29,608 bases of DNA from an uncultured Bacteroidota bacterium (GCA_903847655.1 CAINEG010000093.1:1-29608), one strand, 5' to 3'; numbered from the stretch's first letter, positions 8,765 to 18,075 are shown. Program-made: numbers and translations. The notes: generated by a model not told the origin, from the sequence alone.

Positions 8765-9274
8765 ATGATAAAGAAAATTTTAATTGGACTGCTGATTGTA
8801 TTAATCGCCATGCAGTTTATACGCCCTGAGCAAAACTTATCTGGTGATACTACCAAAGACATCACCACTATCTACCCTATGTCCGATAGTGTAAAATTAG
8901 TATTTGACAAGGCTTGTGCAGATTGTCATACCAATAAAACCAATTATCCATGGTACACTGCCATCCAGCCCATCGGCTATTGGACTGCCGACCATGTGAA
9001 AGATGGTAAAAGACATTTTAATCTGAACGAATTTGCTGGTTATAGATTAGCCAAGCAAAATCATAAATTAGAAGAAGTGATTGAACAAATTAAAGAAGGT
9101 GAAATGCCACTAACTTCTTATACTATTATTCATACTGAAGCAAAATTAACAGAAGCTGAAAAAGCAACTTTAACTAATTGGTGTCAAAATATTATGGATA
9201 CATTGAAAGCTAATTACCCTGCGGATAGTCTTATATTAAAAAAACCTACAAGTCCAGCAGGCGCTGCTAAATAA
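8765..9274 (+). CDS. Haem-binding domain protein (Haem_bd family), exported
   Basis: This is a 169-residue protein with an N-terminal hydrophobic segment (residues 4-18, after MIKK) that fits a signal anchor or signal peptide, so it acts outside the inner membrane. A single c-type haem site CADCH lies at 51-55, followed by HTNKTNYPWYTAIQPIGYW and HVKDGKRHFNLNEF, which mark the Haem_bd family of small Bacteroidota proteins. The C-terminal half (EEVIEQIKEGEMPLTSYTI, then LTEAEKATLTNWCQN) resembles the end of a cytochrome c fold. It presumably carries electrons or senses haem; its partner is not visible. It lies 19 bases before engB and is probably cotranscribed with it. Confidence 0.85.
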   Translation: MIKKILIGLLIVLIAMQFIRPEQNLSGDTTKDITTIYPMSDSVKLVFDKACADCHTNKTNYPWYTAIQPIGYWTADHVKDGKRHFNLNEFAGYRLAKQNHKLEEVIEQIKEGEMPLTSYTIIHTEAKLTEAEKATLTNWCQNIMDTLKANYPADSLILKKPTSPAGAAK

Positions 9275-9293
9275 GGAAACTTCACCCAGCCCT

Positions 9294-9929
9294 ATGAAAA
9301 TTGTAAAAGCTACTTATGTCATCTCTAGTCCTAGTTTTGATCAATGTCCTGATTTAAAAGCGCCTGAATATGCCTTTATAGGGCGAAGTAATGTGGGTAA
9401 ATCTTCCATCATCAATGCATTGTGCTCCCAAAACAACTTAGCCAAAACCTCTGGCACACCCGGTAAAACACAGCTGATCAACCATTTTGAAATCACCAGC
9501 ATGAGTGTGGCCAAAGGCAAACAAGACAAATGGTATATTGTGGATTTGCCAGGCTATGGATTTGCCAAAGTGGCTCAAAGCAGCCGAAGAAGATGGGAAC
9601 AAATGATTGAAAATTACTTAAGAAAAAGAGAAAACCTAAGTAGGGTTTTTGTTTTAATTGATAGCCGACATACACCACAAAAAATAGACATTGCTTTTGT
9701 ACAACAATTGTTCAAATGGGAAATTCCCTATACCATTATATTCACCAAATCTGATAAAGAAAAGCCTGGTGTAGTGACTCGTAATGTAAAATTATTCTTT
9801 GATGCGTTAAATGAAATATTGCCCTATTTACCACAAGGTTTTGTAACGAGTGCAGAAAAAAGAACCGGCGTAGACGAAGTGTTGGCATGCATAGACCAAT
9901 ACAATAAATTAGACGCAGAAGGGCTTTAA
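9294..9929 (+). CDS. engB: Ribosome biogenesis GTP-binding protein EngB/YsxC/YihA
   Basis: EngB is a small essential GTPase for assembly of the large ribosomal subunit. Its 211 residues carry all GTPase motifs: G1 GRSNVGKSS (30-38), G2 region TSGTPGKTQ (52-60), G3 DLPGYG (84-89), G4 TKSDK (151-155) and G5 TSAEKRTG (185-192). The N-terminal segment with APEYAFIG is also typical. Its stop codon is one base from the stop of the converging YkuK-like gene. Confidence 0.95.
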   Translation: MKIVKATYVISSPSFDQCPDLKAPEYAFIGRSNVGKSSIINALCSQNNLAKTSGTPGKTQLINHFEITSMSVAKGKQDKWYIVDLPGYGFAKVAQSSRRRWEQMIENYLRKRENLSRVFVLIDSRHTPQKIDIAFVQQLFKWEIPYTIIFTKSDKEKPGVVTRNVKLFFDALNEILPYLPQGFVTSAEKRTGVDEVLACIDQYNKLDAEGL

Positions 9930-9930
9930 A

Positions 9931-10404
9931 TTAATTCACTGCTTTATCAGCACAGCAACTACTTGCAAATGCTTCTGGTTTTGCTTTAAAAGCAAAGCCC
10001 ATTCCTAAAATATAGCCCATGGCTTCTTTCAAAGCATCATTACTTTTGAATTGCGGATTGGTATTGATGTCGGCATGCACTTCCATTTCTATATTGTGTT
10101 CAATAAAAAGATCACAAAGCTCATAAGCAATTTCAATACTTTTAGCCACTTCCATTAACATTCTTTCTTTAAGGTGATATTTTTGTGTAGTCTTATCGTT
10201 ATGGATGTACATAAAACCTCCGTTATGTTCTCTTAGAAATACAATTACGGTGGCAAATTCTGTAATATTGGCTTTGACTTGACTGTCTGTGCCAATGCAA
10301 ACTTTTAATTTTGTTTTCTTTTCAGACTCGGTAATAATTGCTTGCTTCACTGCTTCTTTAATAGGAAGTACAATTTTTTCACCATTGAATTTTCTCCAAA
10401 GCAT
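9931..10404 (-). CDS. YkuK-type RNase H-like protein (DUF458)
   Basis: This is a 157-residue cytoplasmic protein of the YkuK/DUF458 family, which has an RNase H-like fold and is predicted, but not shown, to be a nuclease. Visible marks are CIGTDSQ (36-42) with a conserved Asp, the strand block EFATVIVFLREHNGGFMYI (49-67), HADINTNPQF (110-119) with a second Asp, and KPEAFASSCCADKAV (142-156) near the C-terminus. These acidic positions would form the metal site. No promoter box was recognised in the 167-base divergent gap. Confidence 0.82.
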   Translation of the reverse strand: MLWRKFNGEKIVLPIKEAVKQAIITESEKKTKLKVCIGTDSQVKANITEFATVIVFLREHNGGFMYIHNDKTTQKYHLKERMLMEVAKSIEIAYELCDLFIEHNIEMEVHADINTNPQFKSNDALKEAMGYILGMGFAFKAKPEAFASSCCADKAVN

Positions 10405-10516
10405 AAAAAAATATTTACAAATGATTCAATTCTGTACTGTTAAATTATTGTATTAGCGCTAGAACTACTATAAATGGCCAATTCAGTTTTCAACAGCTCG
10501 TGGATAAGCGCAGAAA

Positions 10517-10549
10517 TTGCCCTAAAACAAGGTAGATTTATTACCTTTG
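10517..10549 (+). promoter_or_regulatory. Putative -33/-7 promoter of the ABC exporter
   Basis: TTG at 10517-10519 and TACCTTTG at 10542-10549 are separated by 22 bases, within the range known for Bacteroidota promoters (TTG, 17-23 bases, TAnnTTTG). The ATG at 10572 is 22 bases downstream. This is the best two-part promoter match in the window. Confidence 0.5.
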
Positions 10550-10571
10550 GCCCCATTACAATTACTTGACT

Positions 10572-12341
10572 ATGAAAATATTGATCCAATACATCAAGCC
10601 CTTTAAAGGCTTGGTATTTTTAGCCTTTATATTGGCTGCCATTAACCAAACTTTTTCCTTATTTGACCCGATGATCTTTGGTCGTTTGATTGATGATTTT
10701 GCCAAAAGCCCTTTACTAAGCAAAGCGGGCGAACACCGCAGTCAGTCAGAATTTTTATGGGGCGTGAGCAATATGTTATTGTTATTGGTGGGTACGGCCA
10801 TGGTCAGTAGAATTGCTAAAGCATTTCAAGACTATACGGTCAATGTGATCATTCAAAAATTTGGTGCTGCCCTTTTTACAGATGGATTAAGACATTCCAT
10901 GCAATTGCCTTACCAAGCATTTGAGGACCAAAGAAGTGGAGAAACACTAAGTATTCTAACCAAGGCAAGGGCTGATTGTGAAAAATTCATCAGCTATGTT
11001 GTGAATGTACTTTTTGGAATCATTGTTAGTGTGATCTTTGTTTCTGTGTATGCCACAAGATTGCATTGGTCCATCATTCCAATTTATATAGGAGGCGCCA
11101 GCATGATTGCTTATGTGACCAATTTATTAAGTAAGAAAATTAAAGTCATTCAAAAAAATATTGTCAAAGAAACCACTACTCTAGCAGGCACTACCACTGA
11201 AAGTTTACGCAATATTGAACTAGTAAAAAGCCTAGGCTTAACCACGCAGGAAATCAATAGATTAAATAATAATACTTATAAAATTCTTGCCTTAGAATTA
11301 AAAAAAGTAAAAAATATTCGCTCTTTAAGTTTTGTACAAGGCACCATGGTGAACTTTCTAAGACAGGTGATCACTTTTACTTTGATGTGGTTAATTTTTA
11401 AAGAGATTTTAACGGTTGGTCAATTAATTTCTTTGCAATTTTACAGCTTCTTTATATTTGGACCATTGCAAGAAATTGGTAGCATCATTATGAGTTACAG
11501 AGAAACAGAAGCTTCTTTGAACAATTTTGATGCCCTCATGAAAAAGCCCACAGAGCAAATTCCTGCGAATCCAGTGGCCATGGGTACCATCGAAAACTTA
11601 GCTTTTGCACATGTTGGTTTTCAACACCAAACGGCCAATTTCAAAGCCATTGCTGACATCAGTTTTGAAGCCAAGAGAGGTGAAACTATTGCCTTTGTTG
11701 GGCCTTCGGGGGCTGGCAAAAGTACGTTGGTAAAATTATTGGTAGGCTTGTATGAAGCACAGGAAGGAAAAATATTGGTCAATGGCGTAGATACCCATCA
11801 GATCAATATGAATGAACTAAGAAATCAAATTAGTTTTGTGACCCAGGATACGCAATTGTTTGCAGGTACTATCACAGAAAATTTAGCCTTTGTCGCGCCG
11901 AATGCCACCAAAGAAGAAATGTTGTTGGCCTTGACTAAGGCAAGTTGTAGTAATATTTTAGACAAGGGGGGCAATGGCCTAGATACTTTAATTGGAGAAG
12001 GTGGTTTGAAATTAAGCGGTGGCGAAAAGCAAAGATTGTCTATCGCGCGTGCTTTATTAAGACATCCGCACCTACTTATATTTGATGAAGCTACTTCCTC
12101 ATTAGATAGTATTACAGAAGAATCCATCACCGATACCATCCGACAACTTTCGGCAGAAAGAGAACAAATTACCATCATGATTGCGCATCGATTGAGTACC
12201 ATCATTCATGCCACTAGAATTTATGTCTTAGAAAAAGGCCAAGTGATTGAACAAGGCACCCATGATTCTTTGTTGTTGGAAAAAGGATTGTACTATGCCA
12301 TGTGGCGTCAACAAATTGGAGAAAGAAGGGCTTCGAATTAA
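10572..12341 (+). CDS. ABC exporter, fused permease and ATPase (MsbA/lipid or drug type)
   Basis: This is a half-transporter of 589 residues that should work as a homodimer in the inner membrane. The ATG at 10572 is preferred to the in-frame TTG at 10566. The N-terminal membrane domain (about 1-320) shows several hydrophobic helices and the coupling-type segment TTESLRNIELVKSLGL. The nucleotide-binding domain shows Walker A GPSGAGKST (377-384), Q-loop SFVTQDTQLFAGTI, signature LSGGE (481-485), Walker B LLIFDEA (501-507) with D-loop SSLD, and switch His539 in IAHRLST. The substrate cannot be told; lipid, peptide and drug exporters share this layout. The downstream gene converges after 15 bases. 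Confidence 0.9.
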   Translation: MKILIQYIKPFKGLVFLAFILAAINQTFSLFDPMIFGRLIDDFAKSPLLSKAGEHRSQSEFLWGVSNMLLLLVGTAMVSRIAKAFQDYTVNVIIQKFGAALFTDGLRHSMQLPYQAFEDQRSGETLSILTKARADCEKFISYVVNVLFGIIVSVIFVSVYATRLHWSIIPIYIGGASMIAYVTNLLSKKIKVIQKNIVKETTTLAGTTTESLRNIELVKSLGLTTQEINRLNNNTYKILALELKKVKNIRSLSFVQGTMVNFLRQVITFTLMWLIFKEILTVGQLISLQFYSFFIFGPLQEIGSIIMSYRETEASLNNFDALMKKPTEQIPANPVAMGTIENLAFAHVGFQHQTANFKAIADISFEAKRGETIAFVGPSGAGKSTLVKLLVGLYEAQEGKILVNGVDTHQINMNELRNQISFVTQDTQLFAGTITENLAFVAPNATKEEMLLALTKASCSNILDKGGNGLDTLIGEGGLKLSGGEKQRLSIARALLRHPHLLIFDEATSSLDSITEESITDTIRQLSAEREQITIMIAHRLSTIIHATRIYVLEKGQVIEQGTHDSLLLEKGLYYAMWRQQIGERRASN

Positions 12342-12356
12342 ATACAGCTATAAAAA

Positions 12357-12800
12357 TTACTCTCGATCAAATTTCTTTCTAAGGTATTCCATTACCGTGG
12401 GATCCTCTAGCCCCTCCATGTCACTCAATTCCAATTCAATGGCCTTTGTACTTAATCTGATTTCAATTAGTGATAAAAAAATGGAGATAGAAAAAGTAAC
12501 CAAACTAATGCCAAAAACTATTTTAGCCAGAGCTTGGTATTGAATAAAAATAAAAAACATAGAAACAATAGATAAGAGCAAGGTCGCTACCCCATAGGTT
12601 TGCATGTTTTGAATCAGCTTAATTCGGTATTTTAGGTTCTTAATTTGCCCAAAAATGATCTGGCGCTGCTCCTGTTGTTGGTATTTATCATGCAGGACCC
12701 TCACCCTATTGGAAAGGGCTAAAAACCGATTGGTATAGGCCAACATAATGAGGCTAATAGCCGGAAAAAGAAGGGCGGGTATATTTACAGATAATTCCAT
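12357..12800 (-). CDS. DUF2721 family membrane protein
   Basis: This is a 147-residue protein of unknown function resembling the DUF2721 family. The N-terminal block IPALLFPAISLIMLAYTNRFLALSNRVR (residues 7-34) is the family hallmark, with one membrane segment. A polar, Gln-rich middle (about 38-63) is followed by two further membrane segments (about 68-87 and 90-113) and a charged tail rich in Glu. It is probably an inner-membrane protein. It is divergently arranged with uvrC, and its -7-like box ends 4 bases before its ATG, so the mRNA may be leaderless. Confidence 0.8.
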   Translation of the reverse strand: MELSVNIPALLFPAISLIMLAYTNRFLALSNRVRVLHDKYQQQEQRQIIFGQIKNLKYRIKLIQNMQTYGVATLLLSIVSMFFIFIQYQALAKIVFGISLVTFSISIFLSLIEIRLSTKAIELELSDMEGLEDPTVMEYLRKKFDRE

Positions 12801-12804
12801 GACA

Positions 12805-12812
12805 CAAAAATA
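12805..12812 (-). promoter_or_regulatory. Putative -7 element of the DUF2721 gene
   Basis: The minus strand reads TATTTTTG, with its last base 5 positions from the A of the ATG at 12798-12800. Transcription would start at or next to the start codon. Five bases separate it from the uvrC box on the other strand. Confidence 0.5.
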
Positions 12813-12817
12813 TAAAG

Positions 12818-12825
12818 TATTTTTG
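12818..12825 (+). promoter_or_regulatory. Putative -7 element of uvrC (decides the start codon)
   Basis: TATTTTTG matches TAnnTTTG. Its final G is the first base of the GTG codon at 12825, so that GTG would lie upstream of the transcript start. The ATG at 12843, 17 bases downstream, is therefore the likelier start of uvrC. Confidence 0.5.
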
Positions 12826-12842
12826 TGAACGCCCTAGCGAAT

Positions 12843-14648
12843 ATGGAAAAAGAGCAGTTTAAACAAATACAGTCTAGTCTACCCTCCAACCCTGGTATTT
12901 ATCAGTATTTTGATGAAAAGGGCCAACTCCTGTATGTGGGTAAGGCTAAGAATATTAAAAAAAGGGTAAGCTCTTACTTTTTGGCCACACAGGACTCCCA
13001 AAAAACAATAGAGCTGGTTCAGAAAATTAAAGACATACAATTTACACTCGTGGACTCCGAACACGATGCCTTTATTTTAGAAAACGAGTTGATCAAAAAT
13101 TATCAACCCAAATACAATATTAATTTAAAAGACGATAAAACCTATCCCTACATTGTCATCAAAAAAGAAGCTTTTCCACGCGTATTTTATAGTCGTCGAA
13201 AAATTAAAGATGGATCTACTTATGTTGGCCCATTCACTAGTGGGCTCGCTGTGAGAGAACTGATCGACCATATCAAACAAACCATTCCACTTAGAACCTG
13301 CACCCTTCCACTTAATAAAAAAAATATTGCCCTAGGCAAGTTTAAAGTTTGTTTGGAATACCATTTAGGTAATTGTCTGGGGCCTTGTGAAGGATTGCAA
13401 AGCCAAGAAGCTTATGACGCTTCTATTGAACAAGTAAATTTTTTATTGAAGGGCAATATCAAGCCTGTATTGCAGACACTCAAAACGACCATGCTGCAGG
13501 AGGCTGGAGAACTAGCTTTTGAAAAAGCCGACCTCACCAGAAGAAAAATTGAAGAACTAGAAAATTACCAAACCAAATCGGTGGTCTACATTAAACAACT
13601 GGCCCCTATCGATGTTTTTAGCATTGCCTATGAACAAGACCAAGCCTATATCAGTTATTTAATGGTACAAGAAGGCCGAATCATTCAAACACATATCTTG
13701 CCCCTTAGCGTTCCTTTAGAAGAAACCAAAGAAGCCATCCTAGCCTTTGCCATTCATTATTTTAGAAATAATCTACAATCCACTGCCAAGGAAATTATTG
13801 TTCCTTTTGAATTAGAGGATCAATTGCCGGGCGTAAAATATACATTACCCAAACAAGGAGACAAAGAACATTTGTTGTTGTTGTCACAAAAAAATGCAGA
13901 CTATGCCATAAAGGAGTGGTTGCAAAAACAAGCCTTGTTGGCCATAGAAAATAAAGAAGAAAATATCATTTTAGAGGAATTAAAAACCTTACTTCATTTA
14001 AACCAACTACCAGTGCACATTGAATGTTTTGATAATTCTAATATTCAAGGCGCTTACCCTGTATCTGCCATGGTCTGCTTTAAAAATGGCCTTCCCAGTA
14101 AATCAGAGTACCGAAAATTTAATATTAAATCGGTGGTGGGTATTGACGATTTTGCCAGCATGAAAGAAACCGTATTTAGAAGATATACTTCGGTATTGGA
14201 GAAAAAACAAAGTCTACCTCAACTTATTGTTATTGATGGGGGAAAAGGGCAATTGAATGCAGCGCTAGAAGCCCTTGCTAGCTTGGGTATTGAACATCAG
14301 GTGACCACCATTGGCCTAGCAAAAAACTTAGAAGAATTATTTTTTCCTGGAGATGCACAGTCCATACAATTGAATTGGAATAGTCCAGCGCATAAACTAG
14401 TGCGTACTATCCGTGACGAAGTGCATCGCTTTGGCATTCAGTTTCACCGAAGCCAAAGATCCAAAGGGGCGCTTGAAAATAGTTTGGATGAGATTGTGGG
14501 CATTGGCCCTAAAACCAAGGACCTATTATTGGTTTATTTCAAATCTGTTCAAAAAATTAAAGAAGCAAAAATAGAACTGTTGACAGAAATTATTGGGGCT
14601 AAAAAAGCAAATCTATTAAAACAAGCTTTTGCTCAACAAAAGGATTAA
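12843..14648 (+). CDS. uvrC: Excinuclease ABC subunit C
   Basis: UvrC makes both incisions around a lesion in nucleotide excision repair, with UvrA and UvrB. The chosen ATG gives 601 residues, normal for the family; a GTG at 12825 would add six. The GIY-YIG nuclease domain is at the N-terminus (GIYQYF at 18-23, LLYVGKAKNIKKRV at 29-42). The UVR motif that binds UvrB lies around 205-240 (EKADLTRRKIEELENYQ). The RNase H-like second nuclease shows IECFDNSNIQG and VIDGGKGQLNAALEAL, and the tail has the helix-hairpin-helix VGIGPKTKDLLL. The TAA stop overlaps the stop of gldN on the other strand. Confidence 0.96.
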   Translation: MEKEQFKQIQSSLPSNPGIYQYFDEKGQLLYVGKAKNIKKRVSSYFLATQDSQKTIELVQKIKDIQFTLVDSEHDAFILENELIKNYQPKYNINLKDDKTYPYIVIKKEAFPRVFYSRRKIKDGSTYVGPFTSGLAVRELIDHIKQTIPLRTCTLPLNKKNIALGKFKVCLEYHLGNCLGPCEGLQSQEAYDASIEQVNFLLKGNIKPVLQTLKTTMLQEAGELAFEKADLTRRKIEELENYQTKSVVYIKQLAPIDVFSIAYEQDQAYISYLMVQEGRIIQTHILPLSVPLEETKEAILAFAIHYFRNNLQSTAKEIIVPFELEDQLPGVKYTLPKQGDKEHLLLLSQKNADYAIKEWLQKQALLAIENKEENIILEELKTLLHLNQLPVHIECFDNSNIQGAYPVSAMVCFKNGLPSKSEYRKFNIKSVVGIDDFASMKETVFRRYTSVLEKKQSLPQLIVIDGGKGQLNAALEALASLGIEHQVTTIGLAKNLEELFFPGDAQSIQLNWNSPAHKLVRTIRDEVHRFGIQFHRSQRSKGALENSLDEIVGIGPKTKDLLLVYFKSVQKIKEAKIELLTEIIGAKKANLLKQAFAQQKD

Positions 14649-15703
14649 TACACCCATCTGTCTTGCTCGTAATCAAAAATTTTCTGTTTGATTTTATCTC
14701 CCTCCAACAATCTTCTTTTTGGATCTGAAAATAAGGAATTCAACATCTTATCGTTGTAATTGTCTAAGGTAGATTTGACCACATAGCCATTGAAATATCT
14801 GCTTTCAAATAATTCCTCCCAAGTAATTCTGCTGGATATATTTCTAGGGTTGTAAACTTCATGCTTGGCCAAACTATTTCTAAGTTCAGGATAGTAGATC
14901 CAAAATAAAGTTCTCTTCACCGGCTTATTGTTAATCACAATGGTTGCCACGGGTGCGATACCAATGATTCTGCAATACATTCTACTTGTTTTGCTATCAA
15001 AAATAAATTGCTCTTTTAATCTAAAAGTATAGATAGAATCTGGATTTGGCGCTAGTTTGGTATTGTATATGATACTGGTATCAAATACGTTTGGATTGTT
15101 TACATTTTGTACCAATTGGGTATCCAAACTTCCTTTCAACATCGCATTCACATCATCTAAATTGAGTGGCTTGGTAAAACGGTCGTCGCCACCTTCTGCT
15201 GAAAATGGCACTACACCATCATTTTCTATAGCCCTTAGCAAGATGGCAAAAAAGCGTTGATCACCATTGTCATCATAAGCTTGATAAATAAAGGGTCTAT
15301 TAATTTTTTCACGACCATCCACTTCTTCCCAAACAAATTCACTAAATAAAGCGTCTTCCTCTCTCAAATTTTGATAATTGACAGGGGTTCTTGCCTGTGT
15401 AGATTTTTTAGAGGTATTGCCAGAAGAAAAACCATAATTGTTTCTTAAACTCTTTTTTGGATTAGCATTAAAACCACCCACTAAAGTAGTATCAATAGAC
15501 TTACTTGGCTTTACATTTGGATCTGGCACCGAAGTGGTTTTACTGACCACAGGAGCTTCTACTGGAGCTGGGGCTACTGTATCTTTAGCATTATTAGTAG
15601 TGGCAGGGCCAGCTTTTTTCTTATAATTGAATTGCGCTTGTCCAGCGGTACCCAATAAAAGTCCTCCCAATAAAAAGCAAATAGGACTAATCAGTTTTTT
15701 CAT
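14645..15703 (-). CDS. gldN: Type IX secretion/gliding protein GldN (PorN)
   Basis: GldN is a periplasmic component of the type IX secretion system and forms rings with GldK under the outer membrane. The 352-residue protein has a clear signal peptide (MKKLISPICFLLGGLLLGTAGQA, cleavage likely before QFNYKKK; about 23 residues). A Thr/Val/Pro-rich low-complexity stretch (about 30-70) follows. The conserved GldN region has REEDALFSEFVWEEVDGREKINRPF, LFWIYYPELRNSLAKHEVYNP, SRITWEELFESRYFNGYV (each a family mark) and a tail ending in DYEQDRWVY. It is last in the gldK-L-M-N operon, 50 bases after gldM. Confidence 0.93.
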   Translation of the reverse strand: MKKLISPICFLLGGLLLGTAGQAQFNYKKKAGPATTNNAKDTVAPAPVEAPVVSKTTSVPDPNVKPSKSIDTTLVGGFNANPKKSLRNNYGFSSGNTSKKSTQARTPVNYQNLREEDALFSEFVWEEVDGREKINRPFIYQAYDDNGDQRFFAILLRAIENDGVVPFSAEGGDDRFTKPLNLDDVNAMLKGSLDTQLVQNVNNPNVFDTSIIYNTKLAPNPDSIYTFRLKEQFIFDSKTSRMYCRIIGIAPVATIVINNKPVKRTLFWIYYPELRNSLAKHEVYNPRNISSRITWEELFESRYFNGYVVKSTLDNYNDKMLNSLFSDPKRRLLEGDKIKQKIFDYEQDRWVY

Positions 15704-15753
15704 TTTCTATATTTTAAATTGACCTTTTTTTACAAGTAATATCGAAATCAAAA

Positions 15754-17301
15754 TTATTGTAAAATAAAAGTAATTGTTTGATCTAATTTTCTAGTTCCTC
15801 CGCCGGGCTCTGTCACTTTGATTTCTCCAATGGTAACCGTCGTTCCAGGTTGGCATCTTCTAATCAATGCTTGTGCACCTCCAGCAAAAGCTGCCCCATT
15901 GACTTCTGTTACTTCGGCTTCTTCAAAACCTTTGCCAGTAGCTACTACGATAAAAGAAACTACATTGAATTTAATGCCTTCAAATACAAAATCTCTTAAA
16001 TCTGCAATCACCCCTTGTTGAACTCTAAACTTGTTCGCAGGCATATTACCTCCAGCGCTTCCGCCGACAATGGCGATAGGGTCTGGTACTCTTTTAACTG
16101 GTATAGAAATTTTTTGAGCATACTTGCCGCTATTCACATTCACTAATACATTTCCCAACTGCGAGCACTTTACAATATATTGCCCAGCACTTGCTTTGCT
16201 AATAGTTGAACCCGCTCCTTCCACAGCCACATTGATATTTTCTGCACCACCACCCCCTGTAATCGTTAATGGATTATCTAAGCCTTTATAAAATACCCTT
16301 GTTTTATCTGTTGATACCACTAAACCAACTGGGGTACCAACGGTATACTTCACATCTTTTTCTATAATTGCCGTTTCTCCATTAGGCTTTACAAAAGAGA
16401 TACGTACTCTTTTTACACTAGACCCTGGCGCACCTGCGGTTGTTTTATATACAGCAGAACCATCCGCTGTAATGGGGACTGTATTGCCATCAATGGTGAT
16501 GGTAGGCTTTGCGGCACTGCTAAATGCACCTACACCAGCTGTAATGATTAGCTCTTCTCCAGACATTAGATATTGAGAATTGGAAGCTGCAAAGGCATTG
16601 AACTGGTCATAAATTAATTCTACTTCTCCAATTTCTTTATGACAATACTCCACTACCTGCGCTTCACTGTTTCGAATGTCATTTTGAAATTTAGTTAAGA
16701 TGGTCACTGCGGCCACAGTTGGCGTCATATTAAAATAGGCATAGCCCCAATCGGTTTTACCTGCAATACTTTTTGTTTCTGGAATTCTTAAATCAAGCGG
16801 CAAATTAGGTAAGACTTCTTTTTCAATAGCAGGATCAATAGCAGCTAAATCTGCTTTGAATTGAACTAATTTCTTGAACAACTCTTGACTTCTTGTTTCT
16901 CCACTTTTATAATTTAAAAACAACCTAGTCGTCGCTTCTAAATCATCTTCTTTGTATTCTTCTTTGCCGTCTTTAATTTTCAAACCAGAAGCTTGTTTCA
17001 ATTCTTTTTTTAATCCTGCTATGTAATTGAACATTTCATCTGCATAGCCATGTGCCTTCTCCGCCTTGGGCGCCCAGATGGCTGCTTTTTCTGCAGTTTT
17101 CGGATCAGCTAATTTTTTCTGTAAAGATTTATAAATATCTGAATTCTTGCGTTCGATAATATCATTCGCATTGGCCAAACTTTGATCAATGGTTTTGAAT
17201 GCATTCAAAATTTCGCTAGATACATTTAATGCCAACAAAGCAGTCAACACAATGTACATGATGTTGATCATTTTCTGCCTCGGCTCCTTAGGTAATGACA
17301 T
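15754..17301 (-). CDS. gldM: Type IX secretion motor protein GldM (PorM)
   Basis: GldM forms, with GldL, the proton-driven inner-membrane motor that powers type IX secretion and gliding; its long periplasmic part reaches the GldK/GldN ring. The 515 residues start with MSLPKEPRQKMINIMYIVLT, the conserved cytoplasmic stub and single membrane helix (about 11-28), followed by NVSSEILNAFKTIDQSL. A helical first periplasmic domain spans about 30-230 and beta-sandwich domains follow, including NPLTITGGGG and KRVPDPIAIVGG (near 410), a typical GldM mark. It lies 42 bases after gldL. Confidence 0.95.
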   Translation of the reverse strand: MSLPKEPRQKMINIMYIVLTALLALNVSSEILNAFKTIDQSLANANDIIERKNSDIYKSLQKKLADPKTAEKAAIWAPKAEKAHGYADEMFNYIAGLKKELKQASGLKIKDGKEEYKEDDLEATTRLFLNYKSGETRSQELFKKLVQFKADLAAIDPAIEKEVLPNLPLDLRIPETKSIAGKTDWGYAYFNMTPTVAAVTILTKFQNDIRNSEAQVVEYCHKEIGEVELIYDQFNAFAASNSQYLMSGEELIITAGVGAFSSAAKPTITIDGNTVPITADGSAVYKTTAGAPGSSVKRVRISFVKPNGETAIIEKDVKYTVGTPVGLVVSTDKTRVFYKGLDNPLTITGGGGAENINVAVEGAGSTISKASAGQYIVKCSQLGNVLVNVNSGKYAQKISIPVKRVPDPIAIVGGSAGGNMPANKFRVQQGVIADLRDFVFEGIKFNVVSFIVVATGKGFEEAEVTEVNGAAFAGGAQALIRRCQPGTTVTIGEIKVTEPGGGTRKLDQTITFILQ

Positions 17302-17343
17302 GTATACTAGTTTTTAATAAAGTAAAATGATTTTAAAATACAA

Positions 17344-18027
17344 TTAACGTCCTTGCATTGCAATAATCATATTGCCATACACTTGATTCAATTTGGTTAA
17401 ATTATCTGCCAGCAAAGCAATTTGCTCTTTGGCTCTAATGGCATCTTGTGCGGAACTAGACATGGCATTGGATGCTTCAGCCAATTTGCTGTAATAGGTA
17501 TTCATGGCCTCCATGCTTTTGCTCATCATTTGAAATTGATCGTTCAAATTTTTAACCCCATCGGTGGCCAATGCAAAGCTGCCTAAATTAGTAGAAACTC
17601 CTGCTGCTGCCTCTTTGATAGAACCCAAAGCAATGGCCGCATCCTTGGTATTGTGTGTAAAGTCTTTGCTAGACTTTGACATCTCTGCCAAATCACCCAA
17701 ATACATGGCTGTATCATTTAAGCGTTGGAAACTACTACTTAATTTTTCAAAGGCTGCACCATCTAATTTGGCTGCTTCTAAATGCGCCATCACAGAATCC
17801 ACCGCACCCGTTTGAGGCGCATGGGTGGAATCGCCTACTTCAGGCGGAGGCAAAAATGCATAAATGGTAAAGATGACCGCTTCCGTAATAAAGCCAAGAA
17901 TCAAAGCATAATCTGCCCATCCAAGATGTAAAATTTTAGCCAATGTTGCAATAATGACCACTGCTGCTCCCAATGAAAAAACTACATTGATGATTTTATT
18001 GGTTTTTGGAGAAATAGAATTTGACAT
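17344..18027 (-). CDS. gldL: Type IX secretion motor protein GldL (PorL)
   Basis: GldL is the stator-like partner of GldM in the type IX motor. The 227 residues show two membrane helices near the N-terminus (about 13-31 and 38-58) and a long cytoplasmic coiled-coil-like tail. The second helix holds a Glu at position 49 (LGFITEAVIF), matching the conserved membrane Glu known to be needed for motor function in Flavobacterium GldL. His34 and Lys31 near the end of helix one fit the proton path. The FLPPPEV turn after helix two is also typical. It lies 48 bases after gldK. Confidence 0.94.
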   Translation of the reverse strand: MSNSISPKTNKIINVVFSLGAAVVIIATLAKILHLGWADYALILGFITEAVIFTIYAFLPPPEVGDSTHAPQTGAVDSVMAHLEAAKLDGAAFEKLSSSFQRLNDTAMYLGDLAEMSKSSKDFTHNTKDAAIALGSIKEAAAGVSTNLGSFALATDGVKNLNDQFQMMSKSMEAMNTYYSKLAEASNAMSSSAQDAIRAKEQIALLADNLTKLNQVYGNMIIAMQGR

Positions 18028-18075
18028 TTTGGAAATTTATTAGTTTTTAAATAAAGTTTAATTGATGCGCTTTGT

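Noticed and set aside
7145..9929. Haem-binding protein plus hemD and hemW as one haem gene cluster
   Set aside because: The haem-binding gene is over 12 kb from the others with unrelated genes between; shared theme only.
12247..12543. Plus-strand frame of 98 residues
   Set aside because: It overlaps the end of the ABC exporter in another frame and then runs antisense to the DUF2721 gene.
12825..12842. GTG start for uvrC
   Set aside because: The codon overlaps a -7-like promoter box, and the family's N-terminus begins near the later ATG.
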